Source: Gammaproteobacteria bacterium
GTDB taxonomy: Bacteria > Pseudomonadota > Gammaproteobacteria > Steroidobacterales > GCA-2729495
DNA length: 64,000 bases
Assembly (NCBI GenBank): GCA_030746435.1
Contig: JASLMV010000001.1
Location: 120,170-184,169, forward strand
Direction of reading: 5' to 3'
The notes beneath the pieces are model-generated. The model worked only from the letters and a program-made list of their open reading frames with translations, had not been told where the DNA came from and did no database searches. Shown here in pieces: positions 1-10,924 of the stretch (its first letter is position 1; each line of letters opens with the position of its first letter). Both the position numbers and the translations under genes were made by a program.

Positions 1-2
1 AG

Positions 3-3000
3 CCCGTTGATCGCGGCGACACGATACCGTTGTCGTTTGCACAACAGCGACTCTGGTTCCTCGATCAACTCGAGGGGGTCAGTTCGACTTATAACGTGCC
101 GCTCGCACTCGCCCTGGACGGCCCCCTCAACATCGACGCTTTGCAAGCAACAGTCGATACACTCGTCGCCCGGCATGAATCGCTGCGCACCAGCTTTGCG
201 ACGACACAGGGTGTGGCCATGCAGGTCATCAGCGACGAGTTGCACGTACCCGTCGATGTTGTCGACCTGAAGGATGCAAATGATGCCGAAGTCCAGGTGC
301 GCCTCGAAGAACTCGCGCAGACACCGTTCAACCTGTCGCGGGATGCGCTGCTCAGGGTGCATGTACTGCAGTCGGGCAAGGACCGGCAAATCCTGCTGCT
401 GGTTATGCATCACATCGTTTCCGATGGCTGGTCACTCGGGATACTGGCACGGGAACTGGCAGCGCTTTATGCCGGGCACTGTGGCGGCATGGCGGCCGAA
501 TTACCCGACCTGCCCGATCTGCCGATACAGTATGCGGATTTTGCGATCTGGCAGCGTGGCTGGCTGGCCGGCGAAGAACTGCGCCGGCAACTGAGTTACT
601 GGGAAGAACAGCTCGACGATGCGCCCGCACTGCTCGCTTTGCCGACCGACCGGCCGCGCCAGTCCGTACAGACTTTTAACGGCGCTCATATCAACCTGAC
701 GCTTAGCCGCGAACTCGGGGACCGTATACGCGAGCTGGCCGGCGCCGAAGATGCAACATTGTTTATGACGCTGCTCGCTGCATTCAACACCCTGCTTGCC
801 CGATACACAGGCACCGACGATATTGTCGTGGGTACACCCATCGCCGGCCGCAACCGCACCGAAATCGAAGGGCTCGTCGGCTTTTTCGTCAACACGCTTG
901 CCATGCGCACCGACATGAGCGGCGATCCGGACTTCATCGAAGTGCTGCGGCGGGTCAGGCGAACGGCACTGGGCGCCTATGCGCATCAGGAAATACCGTT
1001 CGAGAAACTGGTGGAAGAACTGCAACCCGACCGCGACACCAGCCATCCGCCGTTGTTCCAGGTTCTGTTCGTACTGCAGGAAAACCTTTCCGACCATATC
1101 GCCTTCCATGAACTCGAGGTCACACCGCTCGACTTCGAACTCGGCAGTTCCAAGTTCGATTTATCGCTCTTCATGGTGGAGTTTCCCGAAGGCCTGACTG
1201 CGTCGATCGAGTACAACACCGACCTCTTCGATGCCGCGACCATTGAACGCCTGTTACAACATTTCGAAACACTGCTGCGTGCGATTATTGCCAACCCTGC
1301 ACAACCGATTACCCAGTTGCCGCTACTGACTAGCGCCGAACGAAAGCTTGTAATCAGGGACTTCAATGCGACACACCTGGCTACGCAGACTATCAGCGTG
1401 CATGGGCTTGTAGAACAGCAGGCCGAACGGACACCGGATTCTCCAGCGCTCTGCTTCGGTGAAGCGTCACTGACTTACCGCGAACTGAACGAACGCGCCA
1501 ACCGTCTTGCACGACACCTGGCAGCTAACGGGGCAGTTCCCGGAACGCTGGTCGGCATATGCGCCGGGCGCGGTATTGACACGGCCGTCAGTGTGCTCGC
1601 CGTACTCAAATCGGGCACCGCCTACGTGCCGATCGACCCGAATTACCCGGGCGAGCGCGTGCAGTACATGCTGGAAGATTCGCAGGCACCGGTATTGATC
1701 ACCGAATCGGGGCTGGCCGCAACGCTGCCCGAACACAAAGCTACAACGGTATGCATCGATCAGTTCGACTGGACATCGGGTGATGCCGCGAACCCGGGTG
1801 AACTCGGCGGCGAGTCCGTTTATGCGATCTACACCTCGGGTTCCACAGGTCGTCCCAAAGGCGTCGAGCTGACCCATGCCGGGTTGTCTAACCTGATCCA
1901 GTGGCAGAACTGCCAGCGCGGACTCGACAGCCCTGCGCGTACCCTGCAGTTCGCGTCTTTGAGTTTCGATGTCAGCTTCCAGGAACTGTTTACGACCTGG
2001 GCACAGGGGGGCACTGTCGTGCTCATCGACGAGGAGCTGCGCCGCGACCTGGCAGGCCTGGCCCGATTCATCGCCACAGACAACATCGAACGCGTTTACA
2101 TGCCCTTCGCGGCATTACAACCGCTCGCGGAATGCGTAACCGGAGATTCGGGCCTCGAGTTTGCAGTACGCGATGTGATCGTAGCGGGCGAACAGTTGCA
2201 GATCACTCCGACGGTACGCGCGATGTTCGCGACACTCAACAATGCGCGGCTGCATAACCACTACGGTCCTTCCGAGGCACACGTGGTGACGGCCTATACG
2301 CTCGGCGACGACATCGATAAGTGGATGCCTCTGCCACCGATCGGCAAACCCGTCGCTAACACACAGGCTTATATCCTCGATTCGAACTGCGAGCCCGTGC
2401 CCGTCGGCGTACCGGGTGAACTGTTCCTTGGCGGTGTGCAGGTCGGGCGCGGTTATATCCACCGCAAGGCGCTGACCGCCGAGAAATTCCTGCCGGATCC
2501 CTTTGTCGAGAATACCGGCAGCAAGCTCGCGCGCATGTACCGGACCGGCGACCGCGTACGTTACCTGCCGGACGGCAACATCGAATACCTCGGCCGCACC
2601 GACGACCAGGTCAAGTGGCGTGGCTTCCGCATCGAGCCGGGCGAGATCGAGGCAACCCTGAACGAGCACCCAAGTGTGCAGCAGGCTGCAGTCATGCTGC
2701 GCGAAGACAACCCAGGCGACAAACGGCTGGTCGCGTACCTCGTTGCGGCCGAGGATGAAGTTACAGACACCGGCGCGGTGCGCGACTGGCTGCGTGAACA
2801 GGTACCCGATTACATGGTGCCCTCGGCTTTCGTAACCCTCGACTCGATGCCGCTGACCCCGAGCGGCAAAGTCGCGCGCCGCAAATTACCGGTTCCCGAT
2901 TATGCGGACGCGGCACAGCTATACGTTGCCCCGCGCACACCCGTCGAAGAAGCACTCGTCCAGATCTGGAGCGATGTGCTGGACGTCGGCCAGGTCGGGA

Positions 3001-3150
3001 TACACGATGACTTTTTCGAGCTGGGCGGGCACTCATTGCTTGCGACGCAATTGCTGTCCCGGGTACGCGATGCACTCGATGTCGAACTGCCTCTGGTCAC
3101 GCTCTTCAATCATCCGAGCATCGCGGCACTCGCAGCCGACGTCGAGCAGG
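3..3150 (+). other. NRPS1 module 1 (C-A-T), proline-type
   Basis: The C domain is of LCL type (SFAQQRLWFLDQ start, HHIVSDG at 408-428). The A-domain core TSGSTGRPKG lies near 1830-1862. Pocket residues aligned by eye to GrsA positions 235-517 read DVQYIAHVVK, very close to the established proline code DVQLIAHVVK. The carrier motif LGGHSL has its serine codon at 3033. The incoming upstream residue would be in L form because no epimerase precedes this C domain in view. Confidence 0.85.
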
Positions 3151-6100
3151 CCAAAGGTGCGACGCCGCTGGAGGCGATCAAAGTCTGCGACCGGTCGCAA
3201 CCGCTGCCCCTTTCATTCGCCCAGCAACGCCTCTGGTTCCTCGATCAGCTCGAGCCGGGCAACCCTGTTTACAACCTGCCCTGGGCTATGCGCCTCGACG
3301 GACCGCTGAACATGCAAGCGCTGCAGGCGGCGATCGACGACCTGATTAACAGACACGACACGTTGCGCACACTGTTCTCGGTCACGATGGGCAAACCGCA
3401 GCAATGCGTACTCGACAAGGTTTCGGTTCCGGTGGAAAGCGTCGATGCGACAGGCGATGACGAAGCGGCGATCGAAAAGCGCCTGCACAACCTGTCCCGC
3501 ATCCCCTTCGGCCTCGGCCAGACGCCGCTGATGCGGGTACACGTCCTGCATACCGGTAACCAGCAACATATTATTTTGCTGGTCCTGCACCACATCGTGT
3601 CAGACGGCTGGTCGCTGGGCGTCCTTTACCAGGAGCTGGTCAAACTTTATGCCGGCCACTGTCTCGGTGAACCCGTCACGCTGCCTGCCCTGCCGGTGCA
3701 GTACGTCGATTACTCGGTCTGGCAGCACGATTGGTTCCGCAGCGCCGAACAGCAACGCCAACTCGACTACTGGACGTGGCGTCTTGAAGACGCACCGGCC
3801 ATACTGGACCTGCCGACCGACCGTCCGCGTGGCTCGACGCAAACCTACAACGGTTCCTTTATCGAACAGGTGCTACCCGACGCGATACATTCGGGTTTGA
3901 AAGATACTGCGCGGCAGGAAAATAGCACGCTGTTCATGGTTTGCCTCGCCGCCTTTAATGTCCTGATGGCGCGTTACTCCGGGCAGAAGGATATCTGTAT
4001 CGGCACACCGGTTGCCGGTCGCCGGCACAGCGAACTGGAAGGCCTGATCGGCTTCTTTATCAACACACTGGTCATGCGCAACACGCTCGAAGGCGATCCC
4101 GATTTTGCCGAGTTTCTTGCGAGCGTGAAAGATACTGCGCTCGAGGCATATGCACACCAGGAACTGCCGTTCGAGAAACTTGTAGATGAAATACAGCCGG
4201 TACGCGATATGAGCCATGCACCGCTGTTCCAGGTTGCGTTCATCATGCAAAACACGCCCTGGGACCAGGGCGCGAGCCTGCACGATCTGGAAATCAGCCC
4301 GATCGAGCTCGACTACGGCGTAGCGAAGTTCGACCTGAGTCTCGTCATGGCAGAACGTCGCGAAGGCTTGCTCGTGCACTTGGAGTACAACACGGACCTT
4401 TATGACCGGAGCACGATCGACAAATTGCTCGGACATTTCGAGACGCTATTGCTAGCTATAGTCAGCGATAAGCACATGCCGGTTGCGGAACTGCCTCTGC
4501 TGACAGCATCCGAGCGTGAGCAGATGCTATTTGAGTGGAACGATACCCGGGTGCCGTTTGCCGATGACACCTGCATACACACGCTGATAGAACGCAGGAC
4601 CGCGGAACAGCCCGACGCGCCGGCAATACTCTTCCGCGACGAAGTTATCAGCTTTGCGGAACTCAACCGGCGTGCTAACCAGGTCGCCCATTACCTGATC
4701 GGCCACGGCACGGATCCGGACACTATTGTCGGTCTGTGTGTAGAGCGGTCCGTGAACCTGGTTACGGGACTGCTGGGCATCATGAAAGCCGGTGCTGCTT
4801 ACGTACCCCTCGACCCCAATTACCCGAGCGAAAGACTGGAATGGATGCTGGAAGATTCCGGCGCGCCGTTACTGATCACCCAGGCGGCTTTACTCGACCA
4901 GTTGCCGCACACGGATGCCAGGACCATTTGTCTGGATCTGGACTGGCCGGAAATCGCATCGCATGCTGACGGCAATCCCGAAAGTCAGGCCGGTCCGGAG
5001 GACCTCGCTTACGTTATTTACACCTCCGGCTCTACGGGTAAACCCAAGGGCGTGATGATCAGGCATAAAGGCGTGTGTAACCTGGCAGATGCCCAGGCCC
5101 GCGCCTTCGGCCTCGGCCCCAAAGATCGCATGCTGCAGTTCGCGTCGATCAGTTTCGATGCATCCATATTCGAGATCGTGATGGGCCTGCAGGTCGGTGC
5201 CGCCATGGTGCTGGCACCGCAGGACGAGCTGCTGCCCGGCAAACCACTACTGCAAACCCTCGATGACAAGAAGGTAACCGCGGTGACGTTGCCGCCGACG
5301 GCGCTCAGCCAGTTACCCGCGGCAGAACTGCCGCTACTGCAGACCGTCACCGTGGCGGGTGAAGCCTGCTCTCCGGAACTCGTCGAGCAGTGGGGCGTTA
5401 ACCGCCGCTTCTTCAACCTTTACGGCCCGACCGAATCCACCGTCTGGGCAAGTTTTGCCCGCTGTAAACCGGGCGATACGGTCACGATCGGTAAACCGAT
5501 TACCAATGCACGGCTGTATGTGCTCGATGAGAACCTGCAGCCCGTACCGGTGGGTGTCGCCGGCGAACTTTGTATCGGCGGTGAAGGGCTGGCGCGCGGT
5601 TACCTGAACCGGGAGGAGCTGAGTGCCGAAAAATTCCGTGCCGATCCTTTCCGGGACGAGCCCGATGCACGGATCTACCTTACCGGCGACCGGGTGCGGT
5701 TCCTGCCCGACGGTAATATCGACTTCCTGGGCCGCATCGACCACCAGGTCAAGGTTCGCGGTTTCCGGATCGAACTCGGCGAAATTGAGACCACGCTTTC
5801 CGCGCGCGAAGACGTGCGCGAAGCCGTCGTCCTTGCGCGCGGCGATGGCCTGCAGAATGAGCGCCTGGTCGCTTACATCATTCCACAGGGAGGGTCGCAA
5901 CTGTCGCTCGGTGAATTGCGCGCACACCTGAAAGGCAGCCTGCCCGAATTCATGATCCCGGCCGCGTTTGTCGTGCTCAATGAATTCCCGCTCACGCCGA
6001 ACGGCAAGGTCGACCGCGACGCCCTGCCGGAACCTGACGACAAACGCCTGGCGCTCGAGGTCGAGTACGTCGCGCCACGCGACCATGCGGAACGCGTGCT

Positions 6101-9100
6101 TGCGGCGATATGGAAAGACCTGCTCAATGTCGAGCAGGTCGGAATCCATGACAATTTCTTCGAGCTTGGCGGAGACTCGATACTGAGCATCCAGATCATC
6201 GCCCGCGCCGGCCAGGAAGATCTCCGGCTGACCCCGAAACAGCTGTTCGAACATCAGACCATCTCCGAACTGGCAGCGACCGCGGGCACGGATCGCATCA
6301 TTACAGCAGACCAGGGCAACATTGCCGGCACCCTGCCCCTGACGCCGATCCAGAGCTGGTTCGCGGAACGCGGGCTCATACAGGAATACCACTTCAATCA
6401 ATCGCAACTGTTCGATTGTGCGACCGAGATGGACGGCAGACTACTGGAACAGGCCTTCCAGGCGGTGCTCATGCACCACGATGCGTTACGTATGCGGGTT
6501 ACGCGGGCCTCGGGCGACAGGGAATTACAGCAGGCCCCGGACAGCCCGGGCGAAATATTGCGCACGATCAGTGTTGAGGCGCTGAGTGGGCCGCAACAGG
6601 CGGAACATATGTTACGGCTGTCGAATGCACTGCAGGCGAACTTTGACCTGGCTAATGGTCCTCTTATCAAAGCCCTGCTCATGCAGCGCGAACCCGGTGT
6701 GCCGGACCGGCTGCTGATCATCGTACATCACGTCGCTATCGACTGGGTCTCGTGGAACATCTTGCTCGAAGACCTGCAAACTGCCTATCGGCAACTGCTC
6801 GCCGGCCAGGCAGTCGAGTTGCCTCTTAAAACAAGCTCGTATATGGCCTGGTCGGAACGGCTGCAGGTCTATGCAGACAGCGATGCGGCAACCAGCGAGG
6901 CGCAATACTGGCTCAGCCTGCCGTGGAACGGACTAAAAGCTTTACCGCAGGACAATACGGCGGGCGCCAACATCGAATCTTCGACCAGGGATGTAACGCT
7001 CTGGTTGTCACAGGATGAAACCACTCAGCTATTGAAGGACATCCCGCGACTCTGGCGCACGCAGATTAACGACGTATTGCTGACTGCATTAACGCGTGCT
7101 GTCAAACAATGGTCGGGTAGCTCAAGCATAGCGGTTAACCTCGAAGGTCACGGCCGCGAAGACCTGTTCGACGATATCAACCTCTCCCGCACTGTCGGGT
7201 GGCTCACTACGCTTTATCCGCAACTGCTGACCCTGGATGACAACAACCCCGGCGAGAACCTGAAAGCGATCAGGCAGCAGTTACAGGAAGTACCCAACAG
7301 GGGTATCGGTTACGGGATACTCCGCTACCTCGGCCCCGCGCAGACTCGTGATGCACTTGCAGCGCTGCCTGTTCCTGAAATAGGCTTTAACTATCTCGGC
7401 CAACTGGACCAGGTAGCCGGCACGAACGGGCCGTTGCAACCCTGTTTCGACGCCCGCGGGACGGAACTCGGGCCGGCCGATGGACGTCCGCACCTGGTCG
7501 ACTTCGCCATCGCCGTTACCGGCGGCCGCCTGCAGCTCTCGGTCCTGTACAGCGAAAACCGCTACAAGGCAGAGACCGTCGAAAGGCTGGCGAACCGGCT
7601 TCTCGATGAACTGCGGGGACTCATAAGCCATTGCCTGAGCAGCACAGCGATGGCATGGACGCCAGCAGACTTCCCCCTGGCGCAGCTCACGCAAACCGAA
7701 CTCGACCAGCTGCTGGCCGACGATCCTGCCGCAGACGACCTGTATGGCGTCACATCCCTGCAGCACGGCATGCTGTTTCACAGCCTGTTCACCGGCGAAC
7801 ACGATGTTTACTTCGCACGCTTCCGCTGGCGCCTCGAAGGGGCGATCGATATAGCCGCATTCGAACGGGCGTGGCAGCAGGTTATCGATCGCCATACCAG
7901 CCTGCGCACGAGTTTCCACTGGGAAGGCCTGGGCGAACCGGTCCAGATCGTCCACCACGACGTTAAGGCGCACCTGGAAACCGAAGACTGGGAAGGCGAT
8001 ACCGAGGCCACACAGGAACAGAAACTGGATGCTTTCCTTGCAGCCGATCAGGCCCGGCGATTCGACTTCACGGACCCACCACTTATGCGGCTGACGCTGA
8101 TACGCCTGAATGCCGAAGACCATCACTTTATCTGGAGTTTCCACCACGCGATTATCGACGGCTGGTCGGTCCCGCTCGTGCTTAAAGAAGTGTTTGCCGT
8201 TTACGATGCTGAGCGCAATCTGACAACTATCGACCTGGAGCCGCCACGGCCGTTCAGCGATTACATAGACTGGCTCGGGCGCCAGGATAAAACAGCCGCC
8301 GAGGGTTTCTGGCGCGGCCTGCTCACGGGCTTCAGCGCACCGACGGCATTGCCGGGCGCGCGCGTGCAACAACTCGCCTTAACCAGCACGCCTGAATACG
8401 AAGAAATACTGGCTCGCATACCGGCCGGCACAGTCAGCAGCCTGCGCCGGCTGGCACAGGATTCACGCCTGACTCTTAACACCGTTATACAGGGCATCTG
8501 GGCCCTGCTGCTCAGCCGCTACAGCGGCGACAACGACGTCGTGTTCGGCGCAACCACGTCCGGCCGGCCCGCAACCATGCCGGGGGTCGGGTCGATGATC
8601 GGCCTGTTCCTGAATACCCTGCCCGTGCGCGCCCGCATCGAGCCGCAAGCGGAACTGCTGGCCTGGTTGAAAGAACTGCAGGTCGTACAGCTCGAGGTCC
8701 GCAACTACGAGTTCGCTTCGCTCGTCGAGGTTCAGGGCTGGAGTGACGTACCGCGCGGTACACCCATGTTCGGTTCGTTACTTGCGTTCGAAAACTATCC
8801 GGATATGGAGACTATGTGGACGGATACCGAAAGCATAACGATCCGTGAGGTCGATGGTTTCGACCGGACCAACTTCCCGCTCACGCTCAATGTCGCCGTG
8901 TTCGATGAGCTGCAGCTGCGTGTCGTTTTCGATACGCGGATGTTCGATACGGCAGGCATACAAAAACTCTGCAGCCACTTCGAAGCATTGCTCGACAGTA
9001 TTGTGGCTAAACCTGATCAGTTGCTGCGTGAGTTATCGCTGCTGACGAGCACCGAGCAGGAGGAACTGGCGCTGTGGAACCGGACCGGTCAGGACTACCC

Positions 9101-10913
9101 GCGAGCAGCCGCGATGCACACGGCTTTCGAGCAACAGGCGGCAGATAACCCGGATGCTATAGCAGCCGAGTGCGCCGGCGTGACGCTGACCTACGCCGAA
9201 CTCGACGGCCGGGCCAATCAACTCGCGCACCGCTTGCTGGAGCTCGGTGCCGGCAAGAACACGCCCGTAGGCCTGTGCATAGACCGCTCGACAGACATGC
9301 TGGTCGGGCTGCTCGGCATACTGAAGTCGGGCAGCGCCTACCTGCCGCTCGACCCCGACTTTCCGCCCGACCGCCTGCGTTACATGCTCGAGGATTCAGG
9401 CGCACCGGTACTCGTCTGCACCCGCGACAAGTCCGAACTGGCTGACAGGTTGCCGGTCACCCGCGTCTGCCTGGACGATGCCGGCAACGGCATCGAGGCA
9501 CAGCCCGTGACGGCTCCTGACACGGACATTGAGTCGAAACAACTCGCCTACGTGATCTACACATCGGGATCCACGGGCAAGCCAAAAGGCGTAACCATCG
9601 AACACCAGGCCGCGGTCAACTTCCTGCACAGCATGGCGCAGACACCGGGTGTCGACAGCACCGACCGCCTGCTTGCGGTCACCACACTGAGTTTCGATAT
9701 TTCGATACTCGAGCTTTTCACGCCACTCAGCGTTGGCGGAACGGTCGTCGTCGCGACGGCGGAAGTGCTCACCGACGGCTTTGCACTGGCGAGGCTGCTG
9801 GATGACGCACGAATAACGATTATGCAGGCGACGCCCGCTACCTGGCGCCTGTTGTTGGAAGCGAACTGGGAGCGCACGGAAAATATAAAGGTACTCTGCG
9901 GTGGCGAGGCGCTGGATCTGGAGCTGGCCCAGCGGCTCGCGTTACCCGGCTTCCCCGTATGGAATATGTACGGGCCGACCGAAACGACTATCTGGTCGTC
10001 GTGCGAAGCTATCGAGCACGATGCCGAGCGCATCAGTGTCGGCCGGCCGATTGCCAACACGACCCTGTACGTGCTCGATGAAGAAGGCCGGCAGGTGCCG
10101 GTCGGCGTGTCGGGAGAACTGTACATAGGCGGCGAAGGCGTCGCGCGCGGTTATCACGAACGTCCTGAACTGACGGCCGAAAGGTTCCTCCCGGACCCTT
10201 ACGGCGGTGCTACCGGTGCGCGAATGTACCGGACCGGCGACCTCGCCAGGTATCTGCCGGACGGACGTCTGATCGTCCTCGGCCGGACCGACTTCCAGGT
10301 AAAACTGCGCGGCTATCGCATAGAACTCGGCGAAATAGAAGCAGCGCTTGCCGAACTCGAAGCGATCACGCAGGCCGTGGTGATGCTGCGCGAAGACACG
10401 CCGGGCGATCAGCGCCTGGTCGGCTACATGACCGCCGTCGAAGGCTTTGAGCCTGACACGCAGGAATTATCGGCGTATCTGCGCCAATCCCTGCCGGACT
10501 ATATGGTCCCCGCGACCTATATGCGCCTCGAGCAGATACCGCTGACGCCGAACGGCAAAGTCGACCGCAAGCAACTGCCGGTGCCGGAATGGTCGGCTGA
10601 TCAGGAGTACGTCGCGCCCAGGAACGGGGTCGAGGAAGAACTCGCACAAATCTGGGCCGACATCCTGAGTGTCGAACAGGTAGGCATACACGATGACTTC
10701 TTCGCGCTGGGCGGACATTCGCTGATTGCGATGAAACTGGTTTCGCGCGTACTCGAATCCATGCGAGTCGAGTTACCGCTGGACCGCATTTTCGAATCGC
10801 CGACTATTGCCGGTCTCGCCGGTTCCGTGAGCGAATCACGCGAACGCGGAGAAGAAGTACCGGGAATCAAACGGATCGAACGATCGTCACGGCGCAGGCG
10901 CAAAAAGGACTGA
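3..10913 (+). CDS. Nonribosomal peptide synthetase, three visible modules (5' partial)
   Basis: A multimodular NRPS that activates amino acids as adenylates, tethers them to phosphopantetheine arms and condenses them in the cytoplasm. The reading frame is open to the left edge and the first residues (PVDRGDTIPLSFAQQRLWF) are the linker and start of a condensation domain that normally follows a carrier domain, so more of this protein lies upstream. Domain order is C-A-T, C-A-T-E, C-A-T. Carrier serines are encoded at 3033, 6177 and 10719; condensation HHxxxDG motifs at 408, 3588 and 8142. The C-terminus is a short basic tail (10840-10913) that may be a docking element, but that is inference. 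The next NRPS gene starts 11 bases after the stop, so the two are surely co-transcribed. Confidence 0.97.
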   Translation, partial: PVDRGDTIPLSFAQQRLWFLDQLEGVSSTYNVPLALALDGPLNIDALQATVDTLVARHESLRTSFATTQGVAMQVISDELHVPVDVVDLKDANDAEVQVRLEELAQTPFNLSRDALLRVHVLQSGKDRQILLLVMHHIVSDGWSLGILARELAALYAGHCGGMAAELPDLPDLPIQYADFAIWQRGWLAGEELRRQLSYWEEQLDDAPALLALPTDRPRQSVQTFNGAHINLTLSRELGDRIRELAGAEDATLFMTLLAAFNTLLARYTGTDDIVVGTPIAGRNRTEIEGLVGFFVNTLAMRTDMSGDPDFIEVLRRVRRTALGAYAHQEIPFEKLVEELQPDRDTSHPPLFQVLFVLQENLSDHIAFHELEVTPLDFELGSSKFDLSLFMVEFPEGLTASIEYNTDLFDAATIERLLQHFETLLRAIIANPAQPITQLPLLTSAERKLVIRDFNATHLATQTISVHGLVEQQAERTPDSPALCFGEASLTYRELNERANRLARHLAANGAVPGTLVGICAGRGIDTAVSVLAVLKSGTAYVPIDPNYPGERVQYMLEDSQAPVLITESGLAATLPEHKATTVCIDQFDWTSGDAANPGELGGESVYAIYTSGSTGRPKGVELTHAGLSNLIQWQNCQRGLDSPARTLQFASLSFDVSFQELFTTWAQGGTVVLIDEELRRDLAGLARFIATDNIERVYMPFAALQPLAECVTGDSGLEFAVRDVIVAGEQLQITPTVRAMFATLNNARLHNHYGPSEAHVVTAYTLGDDIDKWMPLPPIGKPVANTQAYILDSNCEPVPVGVPGELFLGGVQVGRGYIHRKALTAEKFLPDPFVENTGSKLARMYRTGDRVRYLPDGNIEYLGRTDDQVKWRGFRIEPGEIEATLNEHPSVQQAAVMLREDNPGDKRLVAYLVAAEDEVTDTGAVRDWLREQVPDYMVPSAFVTLDSMPLTPSGKVARRKLPVPDYADAAQLYVAPRTPVEEALVQIWSDVLDVGQVGIHDDFFELGGHSLLATQLLSRVRDALDVELPLVTLFNHPSIAALAADVEQAKGATPLEAIKVCDRSQPLPLSFAQQRLWFLDQLEPGNPVYNLPWAMRLDGPLNMQALQAAIDDLINRHDTLRTLFSVTMGKPQQCVLDKVSVPVESVDATGDDEAAIEKRLHNLSRIPFGLGQTPLMRVHVLHTGNQQHIILLVLHHIVSDGWSLGVLYQELVKLYAGHCLGEPVTLPALPVQYVDYSVWQHDWFRSAEQQRQLDYWTWRLEDAPAILDLPTDRPRGSTQTYNGSFIEQVLPDAIHSGLKDTARQENSTLFMVCLAAFNVLMARYSGQKDICIGTPVAGRRHSELEGLIGFFINTLVMRNTLEGDPDFAEFLASVKDTALEAYAHQELPFEKLVDEIQPVRDMSHAPLFQVAFIMQNTPWDQGASLHDLEISPIELDYGVAKFDLSLVMAERREGLLVHLEYNTDLYDRSTIDKLLGHFETLLLAIVSDKHMPVAELPLLTASEREQMLFEWNDTRVPFADDTCIHTLIERRTAEQPDAPAILFRDEVISFAELNRRANQVAHYLIGHGTDPDTIVGLCVERSVNLVTGLLGIMKAGAAYVPLDPNYPSERLEWMLEDSGAPLLITQAALLDQLPHTDARTICLDLDWPEIASHADGNPESQAGPEDLAYVIYTSGSTGKPKGVMIRHKGVCNLADAQARAFGLGPKDRMLQFASISFDASIFEIVMGLQVGAAMVLAPQDELLPGKPLLQTLDDKKVTAVTLPPTALSQLPAAELPLLQTVTVAGEACSPELVEQWGVNRRFFNLYGPTESTVWASFARCKPGDTVTIGKPITNARLYVLDENLQPVPVGVAGELCIGGEGLARGYLNREELSAEKFRADPFRDEPDARIYLTGDRVRFLPDGNIDFLGRIDHQVKVRGFRIELGEIETTLSAREDVREAVVLARGDGLQNERLVAYIIPQGGSQLSLGELRAHLKGSLPEFMIPAAFVVLNEFPLTPNGKVDRDALPEPDDKRLALEVEYVAPRDHAERVLAAIWKDLLNVEQVGIHDNFFELGGDSILSIQIIARAGQEDLRLTPKQLFEHQTISELAATAGTDRIITADQGNIAGTLPLTPIQSWFAERGLIQEYHFNQSQLFDCATEMDGRLLEQAFQAVLMHHDALRMRVTRASGDRELQQAPDSPGEILRTISVEALSGPQQAEHMLRLSNALQANFDLANGPLIKALLMQREPGVPDRLLIIVHHVAIDWVSWNILLEDLQTAYRQLLAGQAVELPLKTSSYMAWSERLQVYADSDAATSEAQYWLSLPWNGLKALPQDNTAGANIESSTRDVTLWLSQDETTQLLKDIPRLWRTQINDVLLTALTRAVKQWSGSSSIAVNLEGHGREDLFDDINLSRTVGWLTTLYPQLLTLDDNNPGENLKAIRQQLQEVPNRGIGYGILRYLGPAQTRDALAALPVPEIGFNYLGQLDQVAGTNGPLQPCFDARGTELGPADGRPHLVDFAIAVTGGRLQLSVLYSENRYKAETVERLANRLLDELRGLISHCLSSTAMAWTPADFPLAQLTQTELDQLLADDPAADDLYGVTSLQHGMLFHSLFTGEHDVYFARFRWRLEGAIDIAAFERAWQQVIDRHTSLRTSFHWEGLGEPVQIVHHDVKAHLETEDWEGDTEATQEQKLDAFLAADQARRFDFTDPPLMRLTLIRLNAEDHHFIWSFHHAIIDGWSVPLVLKEVFAVYDAERNLTTIDLEPPRPFSDYIDWLGRQDKTAAEGFWRGLLTGFSAPTALPGARVQQLALTSTPEYEEILARIPAGTVSSLRRLAQDSRLTLNTVIQGIWALLLSRYSGDNDVVFGATTSGRPATMPGVGSMIGLFLNTLPVRARIEPQAELLAWLKELQVVQLEVRNYEFASLVEVQGWSDVPRGTPMFGSLLAFENYPDMETMWTDTESITIREVDGFDRTNFPLTLNVAVFDELQLRVVFDTRMFDTAGIQKLCSHFEALLDSIVAKPDQLLRELSLLTSTEQEELALWNRTGQDYPRAAAMHTAFEQQAADNPDAIAAECAGVTLTYAELDGRANQLAHRLLELGAGKNTPVGLCIDRSTDMLVGLLGILKSGSAYLPLDPDFPPDRLRYMLEDSGAPVLVCTRDKSELADRLPVTRVCLDDAGNGIEAQPVTAPDTDIESKQLAYVIYTSGSTGKPKGVTIEHQAAVNFLHSMAQTPGVDSTDRLLAVTTLSFDISILELFTPLSVGGTVVVATAEVLTDGFALARLLDDARITIMQATPATWRLLLEANWERTENIKVLCGGEALDLELAQRLALPGFPVWNMYGPTETTIWSSCEAIEHDAERISVGRPIANTTLYVLDEEGRQVPVGVSGELYIGGEGVARGYHERPELTAERFLPDPYGGATGARMYRTGDLARYLPDGRLIVLGRTDFQVKLRGYRIELGEIEAALAELEAITQAVVMLREDTPGDQRLVGYMTAVEGFEPDTQELSAYLRQSLPDYMVPATYMRLEQIPLTPNGKVDRKQLPVPEWSADQEYVAPRNGVEEELAQIWADILSVEQVGIHDDFFALGGHSLIAMKLVSRVLESMRVELPLDRIFESPTIAGLAGSVSESRERGEEVPGIKRIERSSRRRRKKD
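3190..7660 (+). other. NRPS1 module 2 (C-A-T-E), D-configured unknown residue
   Basis: LCL condensation domain with HHIVSDG at 3588-3608, then an A domain with pocket residues DAFTTALVWK. The first four residues recall aromatic codes, but the rest do not match a code I know, so the substrate is left open. The carrier is LGGDS (serine at 6177), typical of carriers that feed an epimerase. The E domain spans about 6330-7650 with EGHGRE, RTVGW and NYLGQLD motifs. Its active-site motif reads HHVAIDW rather than the usual HHxxxDG. Confidence 0.8.
7660..10850 (+). other. NRPS1 module 3 (C-A-T), glycine predicted
   Basis: The C domain is of DCL type, as expected after an E domain: it opens with a SLQHGMLFHSLF motif and has HHAIIDG at 8142-8162. 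Pocket residues read DILQLGMIWK, one residue from the established glycine code DILQLGLIWK. Carrier serine at 10719 in LGGHSL. Confidence 0.85.
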
Positions 10914-10924
10914 ATGAATAAAAC

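Noticed and set aside
5334-6407. Long open frame (357 codons) on the minus strand within NRPS1
   Set aside because: It lies wholly antisense to conserved A and T domain sequence, has no family resemblance and is explained by GC-rich codon bias. The same holds for 7281-8372 on the minus strand.
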